Positions 6,032 through 6,459 of a stretch of 6,459 nucleotides of DNA are shown piece by piece. Position numbers and translations under genes: made by a program. Position 1 is the stretch's first letter; every line of letters begins with the position of its first letter. Origin of the DNA: Sphingomonadales bacterium. Lineage in GTDB: Bacteria > Pseudomonadota > Alphaproteobacteria > Sphingomonadales > Sphingomonadaceae. The stretch covers positions 1 to 6,459 of the forward strand of contig JAAFIT010000149.1 of assembly GCA_013298745.1 (NCBI GenBank). The letters are read 5' to 3'. The notes below the pieces were generated by a model. The model was not told the DNA's origin and searched no databases. It saw nothing but the letters and a program-made list of their open reading frames with translations.

Positions 6032-6459
6032 TCAAAAGACCCGGAAGCGGGCGCGGCAGCCATTGTTGACCCAGATGCCGTTGCGATCCCAACCCCAGCT
6101 GCGATTGAGCACACACTCACCGCCGAGCACACGATCGATCTGGGCGCTGTTCTGGATGCGGACGTTGCAGCGCGCCGGCTGATACTGCCAGCTGCTGCAC
6201 TCGATGGTCTGGCCGCCCCAATTGTTGCCACCGCTGCCACCGCTGCCGCCCCAGCCGCCGCCGTTGTTGCCGCTACCCGATATGAAATCAGCGCGGCAAC
6301 CGTTGATGACCCACACGCCATTGCGATCAAAGCCCCAGTTGCCCGGCCGGCAATCGCCTGCAATGACGCGTTGCAGGCTGACGCCACCGCGCGTGTCCAT
6401 GCCGCAACGTGCCGGCTGATACTGCCAGCTTTCGCACCGCACGACCTGGCCGCCGCCCC
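6032..6459 (-). CDS. DUF3011 repeat protein, N-terminus beyond the window
   Basis: The frame is open to the window edge, so the protein is partial, with 141 residues visible. They form two copies of a DUF3011-type unit, at about 6-59 and 84-141. Both begin with a Cys then SWQYQPARC, and both end in the WG(F/W)DRNG(V/I)WV block followed by NGCRA. Each copy has four cysteines (8, 18, 36, 54 and 87, 97, 115, 134) with spacings 10-18-18 and 10-18-19, which suggests two disulfides per unit and hence an exported protein. The linker (60-83) is almost only Gly, Ser, Asn and Trp and ends in GGQ. The first visible residues are also GGGQ, so another linker, and perhaps another repeat, precedes. The GTG at 6442 lies inside the first repeat and is not the start. 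DUF3011 has no established function; the aromatic, basic repeats could bind a surface ligand, but that is a guess. Confidence 0.88.
   Translation of the reverse strand, partial: GGGQVVRCESWQYQPARCGMDTRGGVSLQRVIAGDCRPGNWGFDRNGVWVINGCRADFISGSGNNGGGWGGSGGSGGNNWGGQTIECSSWQYQPARCNVRIQNSAQIDRVLGGECVLNRSWGWDRNGIWVNNGCRARFRVF
6174..6430 (-). repeat. Identical 20-bp direct repeats in the DUF3011 gene
   Basis: Bases 6174-6193 and 6411-6430 are identical and lie 237 bp apart, exactly 79 codons. They encode the shared SWQYQPA segment of the two protein repeats, so they are in frame. Outside this block the two DNA copies have diverged more than the protein, so the duplication is not very recent. Confidence 0.8.

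Noticed and set aside
6032..6442. A complete 136-residue protein starting at GTG 6442
   Set aside because: That codon lies within the first cysteine repeat, and the frame continues to the window edge with a linker-like GGGQ.

Overview
The window looks like a piece of a GC-rich alphaproteobacterial chromosome, most likely a member of the Sphingomonadales. This rests on high G+C at third codon positions, the style of the encoded proteins and the gene set; taxonomy cannot be fixed from the sequence alone. Five of the six genes can be placed in a known family or domain class. The sixth is a low-complexity secreted protein I do not recognise.

Left third (2-2695, + strand): a tightly packed three-gene run. 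It starts with the 3' nineteen-twentieths of dihydrolipoamide dehydrogenase (lpd, E3 of the 2-oxo acid dehydrogenase complexes). A small two-helix PepSY-associated membrane protein follows, then a TRIC/UPF0126 family channel-like membrane protein. The junctions (TGATG ... TGATG, and a GTGA overlap) suggest one mRNA with translational coupling.

Convergent junction (2696-2971): no gene. It holds a very AT-rich patch of about 57 nt containing a perfect 9-bp tandem duplication. Next to it is a perfect 36-bp inverted repeat (2847-2882 / 2932-2967), each arm of which is itself a hairpin. Each of the two converging transcripts meets the same 36-nt sequence in the same sense just after its last gene, which fits a paired REP-like or bidirectional 3'-end element.

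Middle (2972-4858, - strand): a full-length SppA-type signal peptide peptidase with both catalytic residues visible and a C-terminal tail carrying a CxxC motif. A 14-bp-stem hairpin lies between sppA and the gene upstream of it.

Right third (4993-6459, - strand): two exported-type proteins. One is a Pro/Tyr/Asn-rich protein with a signal peptide, an AKTMP triplet repeat, a hydrophobic segment and a compact two-cysteine C-terminal region. The other is a protein cut by the window edge, built of at least two DUF3011-type four-cysteine repeats joined by a Gly/Ser/Asn linker. Both are probably envelope or secreted proteins; no shared pathway can be shown.

I see no RNA gene, CRISPR array, insertion sequence or phage gene. 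The best candidates for a second look are the nested inverted repeat at the convergent junction and the DUF3011 repeat protein running off the right edge.
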